Below are positions 1 to 11,858 of a stretch of DNA of 64,000 bases, piece after piece; position 1 is the stretch's first letter; every line of letters starts with the position of its first letter. Source of the stretch: Notospermus geniculatus. Its lineage: Eukaryota > Nemertea > Pilidiophora > Heteronemertea > Lineidae. The DNA is taken from positions 125,680-189,679 of the forward strand of contig NMRB01001401.1 of assembly GCA_002633025.1 (NCBI GenBank), given 5' to 3'. The notes under the pieces were generated by a model. It was not told the DNA's origin, ran no database searches, and was given only the letters and a program-made list of their open reading frames with translations. A program made the translations under genes and the position numbers.

Positions 1-100
1 CTTGCCTGTAAACCTTCATTTTACCATGAAATTTTAATTGGTCTGTACAAAGAGTTTCAACACTTGTTGAAAGCTGTGTGTTCCTTCTTGGTTGGACATT

Positions 101-393
101 TGGCAGCTGAGTGGCAGTCACATGAGCCTCTTGTTGAAATGGGAAGGTATCGCCGCTGAGTGGCAGTCACATGGGCCTCTTGTTTTTATGGAAGGTATGG
201 CAGCTGAGTGGCAGTCATATGAGCCTCTAGTTTATGGATGGTATGGCAGCTGAGCTGGCAGTCACATGAGCCTCTTGTTTGTAGAAGGTATGGCAGCTGA
301 GCTGGCAGTCACATGAGCCTCTAGTTTGTAGAAGGTATGGCAGCTGAGTGGCAGTCACATAGGCCTCTTGTTGGGCCTCTCGTTCATGGGAAG
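101..393. repeat. Minisatellite, about six units of 46-49 bp
   Basis: Six head-to-tail units each start near 'ggcagctgag', continue with 'tggcagtcacatgagcctct' and end in 'gaaggta'. Units differ by point changes and 1-3 bp indels, for example 'gctgagtgg' against 'gctgagctgg'. A single diverged unit lies at about 524-572. Open frames across it are repeat translations, not a gene. Confidence 0.9.
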
Positions 394-1834
394 ATGAAAA
401 AACGTTGAATTGAGAGCCAAGCACCAAATAGGGCATTTAGCTCTGTACAGACAACGTTGGGCAATCCCTGGTCAGACCTGCCCTTCGTGTGAACCGGAGA
501 GGTGACACGCACAAATGTTCCCATATCGCAGCTGAGTTCCCATCGCATGGGCCTCTTGTTTAAATGGGGCGAACACTCGGCTTCGTTCCATCATGTATTG
601 CAATACTGTGATGCTGTACAAATCGAAGCAATTATGACTATGACTACAATCCGATCATAATGCAGTTGGTATGGTGAGAGAAAAGTCCATTGATTGAAAT
701 GTAGCACATCTTTATTAAAGGTGTTGATATCCCGCTGTGACAGTGCTATTATCATACTTAGCCATGCTATATGAATATACCGTAGAAATCAATATTTTGA
801 GGGGATAATGAATCCGTTAGTGATCAATTACCAATACTTCGTGATTGGATTGAACTGTGCGCAGATTGGCGAAATTTACAAAGGTCAAAGCAGTGATTTT
901 TCAGGTGTTGATACACTTGGTGAACTACTTCATCTGATGTTGGATTTTCCACCAATACCAGGTGTGTATCCAGGGGGCACATCCGGCCCGTGCCCCCACC
1001 CCCTATTTTTCATTGACCGATGTTAGAAAAATTGCCCTTTTTCAACATGCCACAGAATTGCCTCGTAATTTGTCCCTCAGATGCTGGGAAATCACGCCAA
1101 CGGCCTTCTAGATTTCTCCTTTACCAGAATCCTGAATCCGCCCCTGAATCCCGGATCCGCCCCTGATAACCTTTGAAGATATGGGTGTGGCATGTTGTGG
1201 AACTTGGTTGGTGTGCAGGAGTATGCAGAGTGCAAATCCCTTTGTTCTGTTTGCAGTAAATGGGTTAATATGTTCGATTGCACACGTCGTCTGTTTTTTC
1301 TCGCGCCTGTTGCAATCATTGGCATCGATCAGCAGAAATAGCATCAATTTGTGTGCAGTGCCGCGGCGCCGCTGGTGTTTTTTCCAGCAGAATGCCCATA
1401 AAACCTTGTCATGATACTCGCGATACTGCAACACATTTCGATTGGCTATCGGCTGGTCACAAGTTGATCAACGCGCGATAACACATCAATCAATCGTTAG
1501 CGGGTAATCAATTGAGATGTACAAATTGATTTTCCCCCTCTAGTGGATTTTCGAATCAGTAAGTGGCTCTGCTGGGCAAGTTAACAGACGATTGGCTTAC
1601 GAGTGGTTACTGATCAAGATTGAAGATGGTTGGCTGAGTTCCGATAATTCGCCAGCCTTTTAGTTCGTATGTCTGTTAATCCAGAATGATAACTGTATGT
1701 GCTTAATGTACATGAAGGATGATTTGCCACTGGCCATTTGAGGCTTTTTTGATTCAATATCAGTGTATGATGATGAGAACCATATGTATACTTGATCATT
1801 CTTGTTCACGCAATGCATAGGCGTCTTCATGCGA
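394..1834. other. Non-coding stretch
   Basis: No supportable gene. It holds the stray minisatellite unit near 524-572 and a small GC-rich direct repeat ('cctgaatccgcccctgaatcccgg') near 1130-1170 that looks like repeat debris. The open frames between 1092 and 1481 overlap one another on both strands and show no splice signals or recognisable domain. Confidence 0.5.
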
Positions 1835-2023
1835 GACTTTCCTGCCGTTAGAAGCTGCCTGTTGGGGGTCCCAGAACATCACAAAATTTGACGTCATAGA
1901 CATAAGCCTTGACATCCACGTCATTGTGGATGACGTCGTGGCGTGCACTTCGTCTCTGTGACGTCAAATTTCATGACGTTCTAGGACCGCGAACTGGTGG
2001 TGGCCTCTAACGGCAGGAAAGTC
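1835..2023. mobile_element. MITE family A, copy 1 (TGACGTCA-rich palindromic element)
   Basis: A 189-bp element with a perfect 18-bp terminal inverted repeat (GACTTTCCTGCCGTTAGA at the left, its complement at the right). Complementarity extends imperfectly inward through 'caccagttcgcggtcctag'. The interior carries two TGACGTCA palindromes. Two related copies lie at 62326 and 63300. No coding capacity, so it is a non-autonomous DNA transposon by structure. The superfamily is not assigned because no clear target-site duplication is visible. Confidence 0.85.
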
Positions 2024-3735
2024 GCTCATTGAAAACCAAATAAGGCTTTGTGATGTAGGGATTTGTAAAAGTAAGTGTTTCCCACTAAGTTTTGTATCTT
2101 CGCTTTGCACCAAATGACCTGCTAAACGTGATATCTGACTTCACATAACTCTCCCACTGACCCTTCCAATCTTATCTGGGTACCATTCACAACCCTGCAA
2201 CCCTTCAGATCATGTTTCAGATATTTCAGATCTGTCTCAAAACACAATGGACAAGTCCGTTGTATTCTGTGTCCGTTCCTCCCCTTTCTTGTTACCTAGC
2301 GTCCTCCATTTTGTATTGAGGGGAAGACACTGGGCCGGAGCTTCAAGCAGATGTTTCGCCTGTGGGGTGGTACTGTGTGAGACACTCGAAAACTTAATGG
2401 TGCGAGGACTGAACATGACCCGTGGTCAACCACAAAGAACCTCGGCAAGAGAACTCCTCAAATTCAAATTCAGATGTGTGCATTGGCTTTCGAAGTTGCG
2501 CAGTGGAGACGGTGGTGCTGGTCGCACCCACTGTTCATGTGATAGTCAGGGTGACTGTCTGGAAGTACAGGTTATCACCGGGCCTCTGGTCTCCTCCAGC
2601 TGGTCATGCTGAAGTGCGGTTCTCAATATTTTAGCTTCTGGTCAACGAATGCACGCAGATGAGTGCGTATTAGAATGGGCCGTCACCGTGCATACATGTA
2701 CTTGTTTGTTGTAGGCCAATGCATTATGAGAAAAAAGTACATTTGGATATTCTCAGCTGACCTAATTAAAATTCATTTACATGCAATTCAGGTTTACTGT
2801 AAGGTAATCATACCTAAATGGAGATTTGTAGCCCGAGGTCATTCAGGGACTGTACCGGTATGTACCGTAAATTCACAGCTTTGTTTGCTGTGAGTGAATT
2901 AGGATGGGACACTTTGCTGTGGTTTATTTCCATTTCCTTCTGTTTATGCAAGTTTTATTGGTGTATTGTTCTGAGTTGTTGGTTTTAGTGTCTTGTTGCT
3001 GAGTTTGATGGTATAGAATCACATAATCATATAATATCTCTTGTGATATTATTGCATCTGTTATGGACTTGGGCAAAAAATAGGCCCGTGACATAAATAT
3101 CAACATCTTGCATCAGTTTCTGTTCTGCCACTGTATATTACTGTCATATGCTATACAACTCTCCCTTTGGTAAAAAGCAGTCCACCTCAACTATGACCAG
3201 GACTCGGTAAACAAAGCTGTGTGCTGCAGTAGCACGCATTTCCACAACTGAATGAAACAGTCAGTAGACATACAAACCGAAGTCCGTTTCAACCTAAGTT
3301 GCCAGGCTCATCTGTACTCGATGTACAGTTTCCAGCATGAAATGTACAGTTTATTTTGTAATTCAACCGTAGAATAAAGACTAACGTAATTTGTAACTTC
3401 TGCCTGAGGATAATTGATTCATAATTTGTAGCAAGATGAAATATCATTGATTGTGGATTGTATATACTTTGATAATTTTGTTGTGTCTCACAAAGAGAAA
3501 GTTTTAAAATGTCATGTTGATGGCGTGAAATTGAATCAAGCAAAATAACATGTTTTTTAAAAGTTGAAATTCTCAGAATTTCTCGCCAATTGACGCAATC
3601 AAAAAAGAAATATACAGAAACACTGGATGGAGAGTTGAGCAGCACTTACAGCATTTAACTCCATGGACAACATTGGGCAAATTCATGTACAGTAGGAGGA
3701 AACAAGAGTGCCCGTGCTGGAGAAAGCTGTGGTGT
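2024..3735. other. Non-coding stretch
   Basis: I see no gene, RNA or clear repeat here. The frames at 2247-2612 and 2663-2893 start at arbitrary ATGs, have no family resemblance and no credible splice sites. The 118-codon frame on the minus strand at 3289-3645 is low-complexity and AT-driven. Confidence 0.45.
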
Positions 3736-3958
3736 CAAAAGCCCCTTTTACACTACGTGTTTTCAACCGTGCTCGACCCGGGTCGAGCACGGCGCGGCAA
3801 AAAAGGTGATAGTGTAAATGGGTTGGCACGGCACAACTGGGCTCGGCACGGTGCTACTTTCATCCGGGCCGAACCCCCCAACAGGAGGTGGGTTCGACCC
3901 GGACGGCCCGGGTCGAGCACGGTTCCGCTGGAAAACTGCACAGTGTAAACACGCTAAA
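3736..3958. mobile_element. Foldback/MITE-like element with GTTTACAC-type ends, GC-rich interior
   Basis: An inverted repeat of about 45 bp: the left arm runs 'aaaagccccttttacac' through 'accgtgctcgaccc', and the right arm is its approximate complement ending 'gtgtaaacacgctaaaag'. The interior contains further 'gtcgagcacgg' and 'ggcacgg' palindromes, so the whole unit can fold. No protein is encoded. The 91- and 62-codon frames here are mirror translations of the palindrome. Confidence 0.75.
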
Positions 3959-3974
3959 AGAGAGTCGCCCTCTC

Positions 3975-4050
3975 AATCACACGAATGAGCAGATCGGACA
4001 GGTGATCGAACCTGGACTTCAGCGGTGACTGGCACCGATGTTTCCACTAG
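3975..4050 (-). repeat. tRNA-derived SINE-like fragment
   Basis: Read on the minus strand, it contains a tRNA-like head with 'gtggtctagtgg' (A-box region) and 'ggttcgatcac' (B-box). The cloverleaf is not intact and no acceptor stem closes, so I call a tRNA-derived SINE remnant rather than a tRNA gene. Confidence 0.4.
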
Positions 4051-4096
4051 ACCACTTTAAATTCACTTCTTGAATGGTCTTGGTCTCCCACCTCTT

Positions 4097-4337
4097 TAAG
4101 GGCGGTTTACACTAGGTTGCACCAAGTTGCAAGTTGCTGCAACTTGCAACTTGTTGCAAACTACCTGGGACGGTTTACACATAGAAAAATCGATGCAACC
4201 TCCAGCGTGATCGAGTTGCAACAAGTTGCAGACCCGTTTACACATGCAACTTTTATGAAACTTTTTGGTCTCATCAGGTTTATGCAACAAGTTGCATGAA
4301 GTTGCATATGAAAAGTTGCATGTGTAAACGGGCCTTT
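4097..4337. mobile_element. Foldback/MITE-like element with GTTTACAC ends and 'gttgca' interior
   Basis: The left end 'aagggcggtttacac' pairs with the right end 'gtgtaaacgggccttt'. The interior is built from 'caagttgca' words and their complements, plus two internal 'gtttacaca' motifs, giving a nested palindrome. It shares its outer termini with the element at 3736-3958 but has an unrelated core. Confidence 0.75.
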
Positions 4338-7300
4338 AGAAAGGATACAAAACTGATAATGTTTCCAGCTAAAGAAGCACAACACACTCCCTACGATAAT
4401 ATGCCGATGGATAACTAGGTGGATAAAAAAAATGATGTCACCGAGTTATCGAGGTTGTGATCAAACTATGTGTTGGTGGTCCATCCTGGAGGCTCCTGGA
4501 AACATTGGGGGCCGTCTCAAGAACATCACACCGAAGTTATGGACTTAGGTTCCACAGACCGTCGTTTTCTTGTTGTTCGTCACGGACTCAGTAGTTCAGA
4601 TGATCATGAGCTTATCATAGTCTTGGCAGTTGACCATTTAATGCTAGATGTGCTGGATGACTACATGTGGTTGTTAATTCCAAATTAAACATCCAAACTA
4701 TTTCGCAAGTACTCTGTGCCGATCAGACATTCCATCACTTGCTCTGAACAGGTATTCTTCCCGAGGCAAATGTCGGCTCCCCTAATCAAGTGTGACATTC
4801 TTTGAGAAGGGGACAAGGTTAAGTGCTTGGATGGCTTATAAAAAAACAGAATATTTGATTCTAATGGATATCTTTTTTATGGCGTATGTCCATTAAGTGA
4901 TGCTATTTATATTAAATAAACTCGGTTTCCCTCAGAATAAGCCAATTTGTTAATGTTAAAATATAGACTGTGTTCTGTGAGTATACAATGCTTATCTCTA
5001 TGTATCAGTCTAGTTCACATTACGGTCTTGTAAGCCATAGATCCTCTTCTTTCAAACTTGACATCTGGGCTTTAAAACTTACAGTATACTGTTTTGTCTG
5101 TGTCAAACGGCAAGGATTCTGAACCTGACAACTCTAGGCTATGTAAATCACAGTGCCATCTCATCATGCAGTTCAAATTCTTGTGACAGGAAATCAGGAA
5201 TTTCTGCTGAAAAACCCTGTCTGGCGTCTGATTTCAATCACCACACCTGAAGTTCCCAAAACCACGGAAAGCTCAAATTGTGATGTATGCGATTTCATGA
5301 AGACGTGGAACCCAGACAATGGCAACGGAAGTCACACATTGCCCCCTGGTGGGGAACATGAATTACCAGAATGAACTATGTACAGAAGTAGAGAGGTAAA
5401 ATAATTACCTGGGTGTGACCGTCATTAACCTCCTGTGGTTTAAGTGACAGTTGTAATATGGTTCGATACAGGGGGCAGACGGTAAAAAATTCTTGGCATT
5501 ATCACAGCAATCGGCATGAATCGTGGTATTTTATGTCTCGATCATCAAATATAAAGGCAAGTCCTGCAAATAGGCCTTTTTGAGTTGGTGGGGCGCAGAA
5601 CTGTTAGAATTGTATGCATACATGTATTTCCCATGGTCACTGTATTGCGGCATGCCTATTTTTAGGTTGCGGTCACAAAAATCTGGTGATAGCGCTTCCA
5701 AATCTCGTTTCTTGAAGTAAGATAAATCTATCTGTAATGATAATCATTAAGTGTCATGACATGAAGACATTGTCACTTTCATAATGTGTCCAGAATTTGA
5801 GTGTGGGCCAAGCGCTCTTATCTTGACTTGAGTGGCATATGGTCACAACAATATCAATAGGCCTACATGTATGAGACAGTCTTGAAAAACCCGTCAGATA
5901 TCACATTTGAAGAAGGTGTTAATGGCCTTGGTTAACCCGCACATTTCAATGGTTGAAATCTATTTCAACAAGTAAACAGTACCAGATCAATGCACAGGCA
6001 ATCTGTAGGCCCTTGTTGATCATTCAGCGACATCAGACGGGTTTTCCTAGACCGCCCTCACATAAGAAGTAAGCTAAGACCTTTCCAAGCTGAGGACTAC
6101 CTTTTTAGCCACAGCTACATGTATGAGTATGATTTTGTGATTGAAATGCCCTACTAAACCAATATAGGCCTTAATAATAACTAATCTCTAATGAAAAACA
6201 GCTTATCAACTTTTCAATTGAAATATTGGCCATAAAATATTTACAGTTATTGCTCACAAAGACATAATTCCCTCCAACCGTTTATTCCGATTTGATTATT
6301 AACGGTTTTAGATACCTGTCACACAAGTATATGAATTTGTGCGGTAATCCGTGGTAAGACGTGATTTGTCTGATTGGATAATCTAGGAATGACGAGAAAT
6401 CAATATGAAATTTCCGAGTTTAAAAACTGTTAATGGTGCATGTTTGTACTCTTGGCAAGCTGCGTTAGCCCTTGAGTCCTCTGTCTCTGTTAACCTTTTC
6501 AGTGCCGATTCCCAGTATACGGGGGGACGGCACATCATGACACAGAGTGCCAAAGGTACATTACGAGTGACGTCATGACACCATCTTTGGTTGCATATCA
6601 ACATGTTATGTCTACACAAACATCCCTACATGCTGTCTACATGTCTCGCATCCACTTCCCCAAATGGCTGGCATTCTCCTCCATCGTTGAAATTTTTGAA
6701 ATAACAAGTGGACAGTGAAAATCTTGTTACAACTTGTGACAATTTACGAGATTCTCTCGAGGTCACTCGACCCACTTCTCAAGTAGTGAGAGAGGACTGG
6801 GGGTGTGTGAGACGAGGGGCCAAAAACTTCATACACAAAGAGGGACGTGTGGTGGACACCCCTTGACCAGTACTGGACATCACCGCCGTAATCTGGCGAG
6901 TCTTGAACGGGAAATTCACAAGATGATTTCCCACTGGGTGAAGTGGTTTCAAGAGGTGGCAGGGCTCCGAACAGACTGACCACTATTACGCCACCGTGAG
7001 GCATTGTCCGTGGACAAAGATATCTGTTACGATTATAGCACCTGGCCAGAATGGCCGCACCAATTTTAGACGATTTATCTAAATTTTCACACTAGCGGTT
7101 CTCGGCGATATGTAGGGATGGCAATTAGTGGGTGGACATGACAAGATGACCAGGAGATAATGTGATTTCTACATGAGCTTGCAATGTGAAACACGATTAA
7201 CAGAGGTGCAGTTCACACGAATACATTGATGATTCTTGGCGAGTTATTGGCCATTATATCTTGACCATAATTTTCGTGTATCATGTAATAAAGAGCAGGG

Positions 7301-10300
7301 TTCTGTTGTGATATCTCTGGTCGTCTTCATCTGCAGGAAGTGATTGATGATCATAACTTAGCCAAAAGTTAGTTCTACATAACCGAATACTGATGCTGAC
7401 ATATTGTAATGGATTGTAGAAGGAAACCAGATTCTTGACGAAAACCAACCTTCCAAAGAAAGTGGCCATTCCTGTCTAATGATGGTTTTGAGCTGGCTTG
7501 GCATCAACCCGCAAGCTCGGTGTCACAGGGCCTTGCGTTTCCACTCTCCCAGCTCCTGACTCTAGTTTGTGGGTGCGTTTTGTACTACATGTACACCCTC
7601 TCTTTGTACATTGTACTTTGTCCCTTTGATCCCCTCGACTGTTCTCTGGTATGTGTTCCTTCTGCAAACATGGTGTCCACAAAACGGCAGCCATGTTTAC
7701 TAAATCAACCGTCATCGGTGACGGAGTGGTACTTGTTTGGTATAGCACATCACCAGATTGCTTGGAACGTGAAATCGACAAAGGGAACATTCAGGATGGA
7801 ACCAGTGATGACATCACGCCATGTTTAGCCTTGGGTATAGATACCACAACATCGTGCTGTCTTGTCGGTCGTTATGGTGCTTAATTTCATGATGTTTGAC
7901 TGAGTTCAACAACAACTTGCCTTATATTAGGCAGAGGGGTTGTAAAATGCCTCCAACTTCATCATCGTAAACTTTTAAATTTAATTACGTGATGGAAGCT
8001 ATCAGTATCAGCTGAAGTGAATACAGTTGAATAAATCTTGATATACACTTAAGTTGATTAAAAAGTCATGTGAAATTTCATATTCGAAATGTTCGCATGT
8101 CTGGAGTGATGTAGACTTTTAAACTGCACTTTTAAAAGCTTTCTGCAGCTTGTCAATATTATTGCGACTTGAACAGAAGTAAAGTTGAAATACAAGAGAA
8201 AATGAATCAGTATACTGTGGATGCACTGAACTTTTTACCTTTGGTGATTAGTTTGAAAAAGGATTTCAATGTTTTGGATCTATTTCAAAGAATCAAATAA
8301 TATTTGTGTAAATTCATTCTAACTTCTCATGATTTCAAATTACAATGGCGCTCTGTCATTTAGTTGTGTTAGTAGTTTATCAGCCCAAGGGAATCAGCGC
8401 AATTCGAACGTTGATGGCCCCTTTAGGCATCACCCCGGGCAGTGCACCATCAGTCATTTTGCGGGCAATGGTTGCTGAGGACGCCGGCCACAACAGAGTC
8501 GCCACCAACTCAGTCACTGAGAATTTATTGAATGCCGACTCAAAATCAACGGGTTCTTTGGGAGCACTGATCATTACAGATAACTGTCTGGTGTCTTTCC
8601 TGTTTCAATCAAGATGCATCTGAACCCTATGCACTAGAAATGTTCATCTGTCTCCAGTCTGCTTAGGCTGAAATAAAAGGAGTGAAAGAAGGGCTCTGCA
8701 GGACACTATGAACTATTATGTACTTTCTTCGTGAAGAATAGCGTTTTGCGATGACAAGGCCCCGTGCAGAGAGGAACATCTTCAACCATCAAAGCTGGTG
8801 TCCTGAAATGTGTTTACGTTTTGCTTGATGACATTCACAACTGTAAATTTGTTGGCGGATGTGCTGATTTGAAGATAATAATATTACTGTTTGGGTTGTC
8901 AGACTATTCTATCCATAATAAAACCACACACTTAGAAAACCCTCCCTAGCTAAACCTTTCACTGAGGATGTGCCAACTCCCTTTGGGAATATCGCACGCA
9001 CCGTAAGTCTGATCATAGCAGAGAAGAAGATGAAGATAACATGAGGATGGGCAGCTTGTCAGATCTTAGTTCCCTTGCGACGCCGCTTCCAAATAAGCTT
9101 GTTCCATGTCTACGTTTGTGTTGTGTGGGCAGGCTTTTGCCATTCCAGAATATTACATCTACCAGTATTGAATTGAACAGATGGGTTTCTGATCGTGACA
9201 TCTCACGCAAGGAGAGTGGGCGTCAAAGGGAGTTAAACACGCAAAGTACAATTTGCGTGACAGATGATTATTTGGGGCGTGTAACTGGGAGGACAAGATT
9301 GAAGAATTCGACAGGAAAACCTGATGTTAGCTTTAGCAATTTTGTTCATGCCCTCGAGCGATGCACTAACGCATTAATGTACCAATATTTTTTCTAGAAA
9401 ATTTCAAATGAAATGTCACATATTTTCCAATTCAGGTGAAAATGCCTCACTGCCGCGATCTGCCTTCGGGGGTAATTAGGGTTCCACTCACGCGATACCG
9501 AATGCAGTAAACGGACGATGAATAATCACGACTATTTCATATCAAATACGAATTCCGTGCGCATGAATGGCATTTGTGAAACGCATTTTAGCAATAACAT
9601 CAAACGTATTCATGGTATAAACCCCTACTGTTCATCAATTTACCGTCAGGACAATGGGAGAATCGGTGGACAATGCGCATTTCTAGTTTATGCATGGCCT
9701 TTAGAATCAAGTGTATCATTTTCATAAATTTGACTGGGGGTCCAGGTGTGGTCCTTAGAGCTGAGGCAGACATGGACTCGGGCGATTACCTCTAAACTCC
9801 TCGGGACATTGCCGTTAAGTAGTGCTGTAAAACGGTGGATGGGTTTTCTAAAGAGATATGTTTTTCTCTTTTTATTTTCAATATAAAAAGGGGGAAGCAG
9901 AATTCCATGTGTTAAATGAGGGAAGTCAATTCTTTGTGTTTAACAGGAATCGAAATAAAATGAATTTTAGACATGGCGTGGATTTGTCCTCAATCCCAGC
10001 TTGGGTGCGACAGTCATCCTGGGAAAATTCTCACCTATATTGTGTGCAACATATGGTACAGCCCCCATGATTATTATATAAAAAGTAATCTGTTTGTCAA
10101 ATTCAAATCAATTTAAATGTTGGTTGGTCAAGTTTATTAAAAACAGGATGTTCTGTCAGACATTTATGTGGTTATTTCCAGAGGGCGGGACGGGACGGTA
10201 CTCAGTGGGATTGTGCCGGGGCAGCCTTCTGGATCCCAAAGGTAGTATTAAGCCAGTGAATAGCCCCGAAACAATGCAGAAAAGCACAGAAAGATTGAAA

Positions 10301-11186
10301 TATACATGTACCTGTGTGCATTTCAAAGAACATCTCTCTCCAACAACCTTCGATGCTGTTGCAGTTTACAACCAATGAACAGTGAATACTGAGTTGATCG
10401 GAGGTTCTTCCTCCATCACCGCACACATACCGGTACTTGTTTGGTGACAAAGGAAGCAAGCCTATGAACCACTAATTACCTCAGGGTTCATCCCGACCTA
10501 AATCAATCTCATAAGCAATGAAAGAATCCAGTCTCCTAACTACTTGTATCATCTTCTACTTGTTGATTCTCATGAAGATGAGTTTTGACAGTCTTCAACT
10601 GGTCAACAAATAACACATCCTATAATGTGACAGTTGAAGAGACAGCCTGTCGTGGAACTGTCAGAATGGATTTAATTGTTTGTTACTCAAGACATTACTC
10701 GGTAACAGTTGTCTTGTGCATTGAAAAAGTGATATGTTTGTAATTTGATTCCCAAACTCTGCATTACAGAACTGACATGACTGAAGCTTGAGGCTGCAAC
10801 AGCCATCCACAGCTTCTATTTCGGCTGTATGGCTTCCTGTCTTCTGCTTCCTTGTAAACTGCCTTGCGGAACTGTTTCTTAACGAATTGATCCATATCCT
10901 ACACCATGCAACAATCTTTTTGTCAGGTGATGATCTGACACGTAACTGGAACTCATGGCTTTGTTTGGCTGGAGAAGCCACAACATTCTTTTTGGCTCTT
11001 ATGGCTGAAGTCCTATCTTCTTCCTTGTAAATTGCATTGAGCCAAAATCCTGATCTTGAAATCCATGCAATGCAACAATCCTTCACGTAAGACGGGCGCA
11101 ATCAGGCACGCGCCCCTGCTCGCCCACAAAATTGTGACGGGGAGCTCGATTGACCGCGCTCCTCAGCATCCTTGAAGTTCAGGCGC
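4338..11186. other. Long non-coding stretch
   Basis: No supportable gene in about 6.8 kb. Frames such as 7520-7828, 8345-8623 and 9041-9397 are isolated, carry no recognised domain and have no convincing splice pattern. Sequence is mostly unique and AT-rich with the taxon-typical words 'taggcctacatgta'. It may be intergenic or intronic. Confidence 0.4.
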
Positions 11187-11230
11187 GAGTGTGAACAGCT
11201 CTCCTTCATGAGTGTGAACAGCTCTCCTCG
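11187..11230. repeat. Two tandem 23-bp units
   Basis: 'gagtgtgaacagctctcctt' occurs twice in direct tandem, beside several 'gagctc' palindromes (11140-11270). It looks like debris of another short repetitive element. Confidence 0.6.
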
Positions 11231-11744
11231 AGCCTTTGGGGAGCTCAACTGATTGAGCTCCTGCAGATTTCAAACGTGAAAACTAAAAAAGATGATTTGA
11301 CGATGTCAATCGCTATGTTGTCCTTTATCAGGTTCCTTAGCCTCAACCTAAATGGGCTGCTATCCGTACACAAATTTCCACTCTGAAGTTGCTCAAATGT
11401 ACAACATCCGAGTCAATATGACCTGACACCGACTTACTACCTGGAATCTATGGCCTATCAATGTACCACCATGTTAGAAATATCTAAAAAGTTCTACAGC
11501 TGTCACAAGATCGAATCATGTGGAGAATTTGTACTGGATGACCCAAGACTGGCGGTTTAGTCTGATAATTGAATTTACACATAACGGAGATGTTTCTATG
11601 AAAACGAATAACTATCGGTCACGGTAAACATTAAACGGAGGTCGCTGTGGCCATCAGTGCTGCAGTGAATGATTTCAAAATCAATGTCAACAGTGTTGCT
11701 TGCATTCGGGCGCAAAAACATGCTGAGACTGTGTCTGGATAATT

Positions 11745-11858
11745 CATCCTCCTACAGCAGGGCTTTGGCCTCGTTCCTCTTCATACACTCGCACACAAAG
11801 TTTGTGCGAGTATAGATGAAGAGGAGCAAGGTAAAAGTAACCCTGCTGTGGGAGGATG
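11745..11858. repeat. Near-complete snapback hairpin (about 54-bp arms)
   Basis: The left arm from 'catcctcctacagcaggg' to 'ctcgcacacaaa' is almost completely complementary to the right arm 'tttgtgcgag' through 'ccctgctgtgggaggatg', with small bulges. The turn at about 11800-11806 has practically no loop. It is either a foldback transposon remnant or a long-hairpin small-RNA precursor. The lack of a loop argues against a canonical microRNA. Confidence 0.8.

Noticed and set aside
7520-7828. + frame with a hydrophobic start and 'IAWNVKSTKGTF', considered as ephrin exon 1
   Set aside because: No GT donor in the needed phase after the Trp-Asn, the hydrophobic segment is interrupted by many unrelated residues before it, and no ephrin similarity beyond two residues.
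10661-11101. 146-codon minus-strand frame with an internal diverged repeat
   Set aside because: The two halves derive from a ~180-bp nucleotide tandem duplication. No recognised domain, no splice context.
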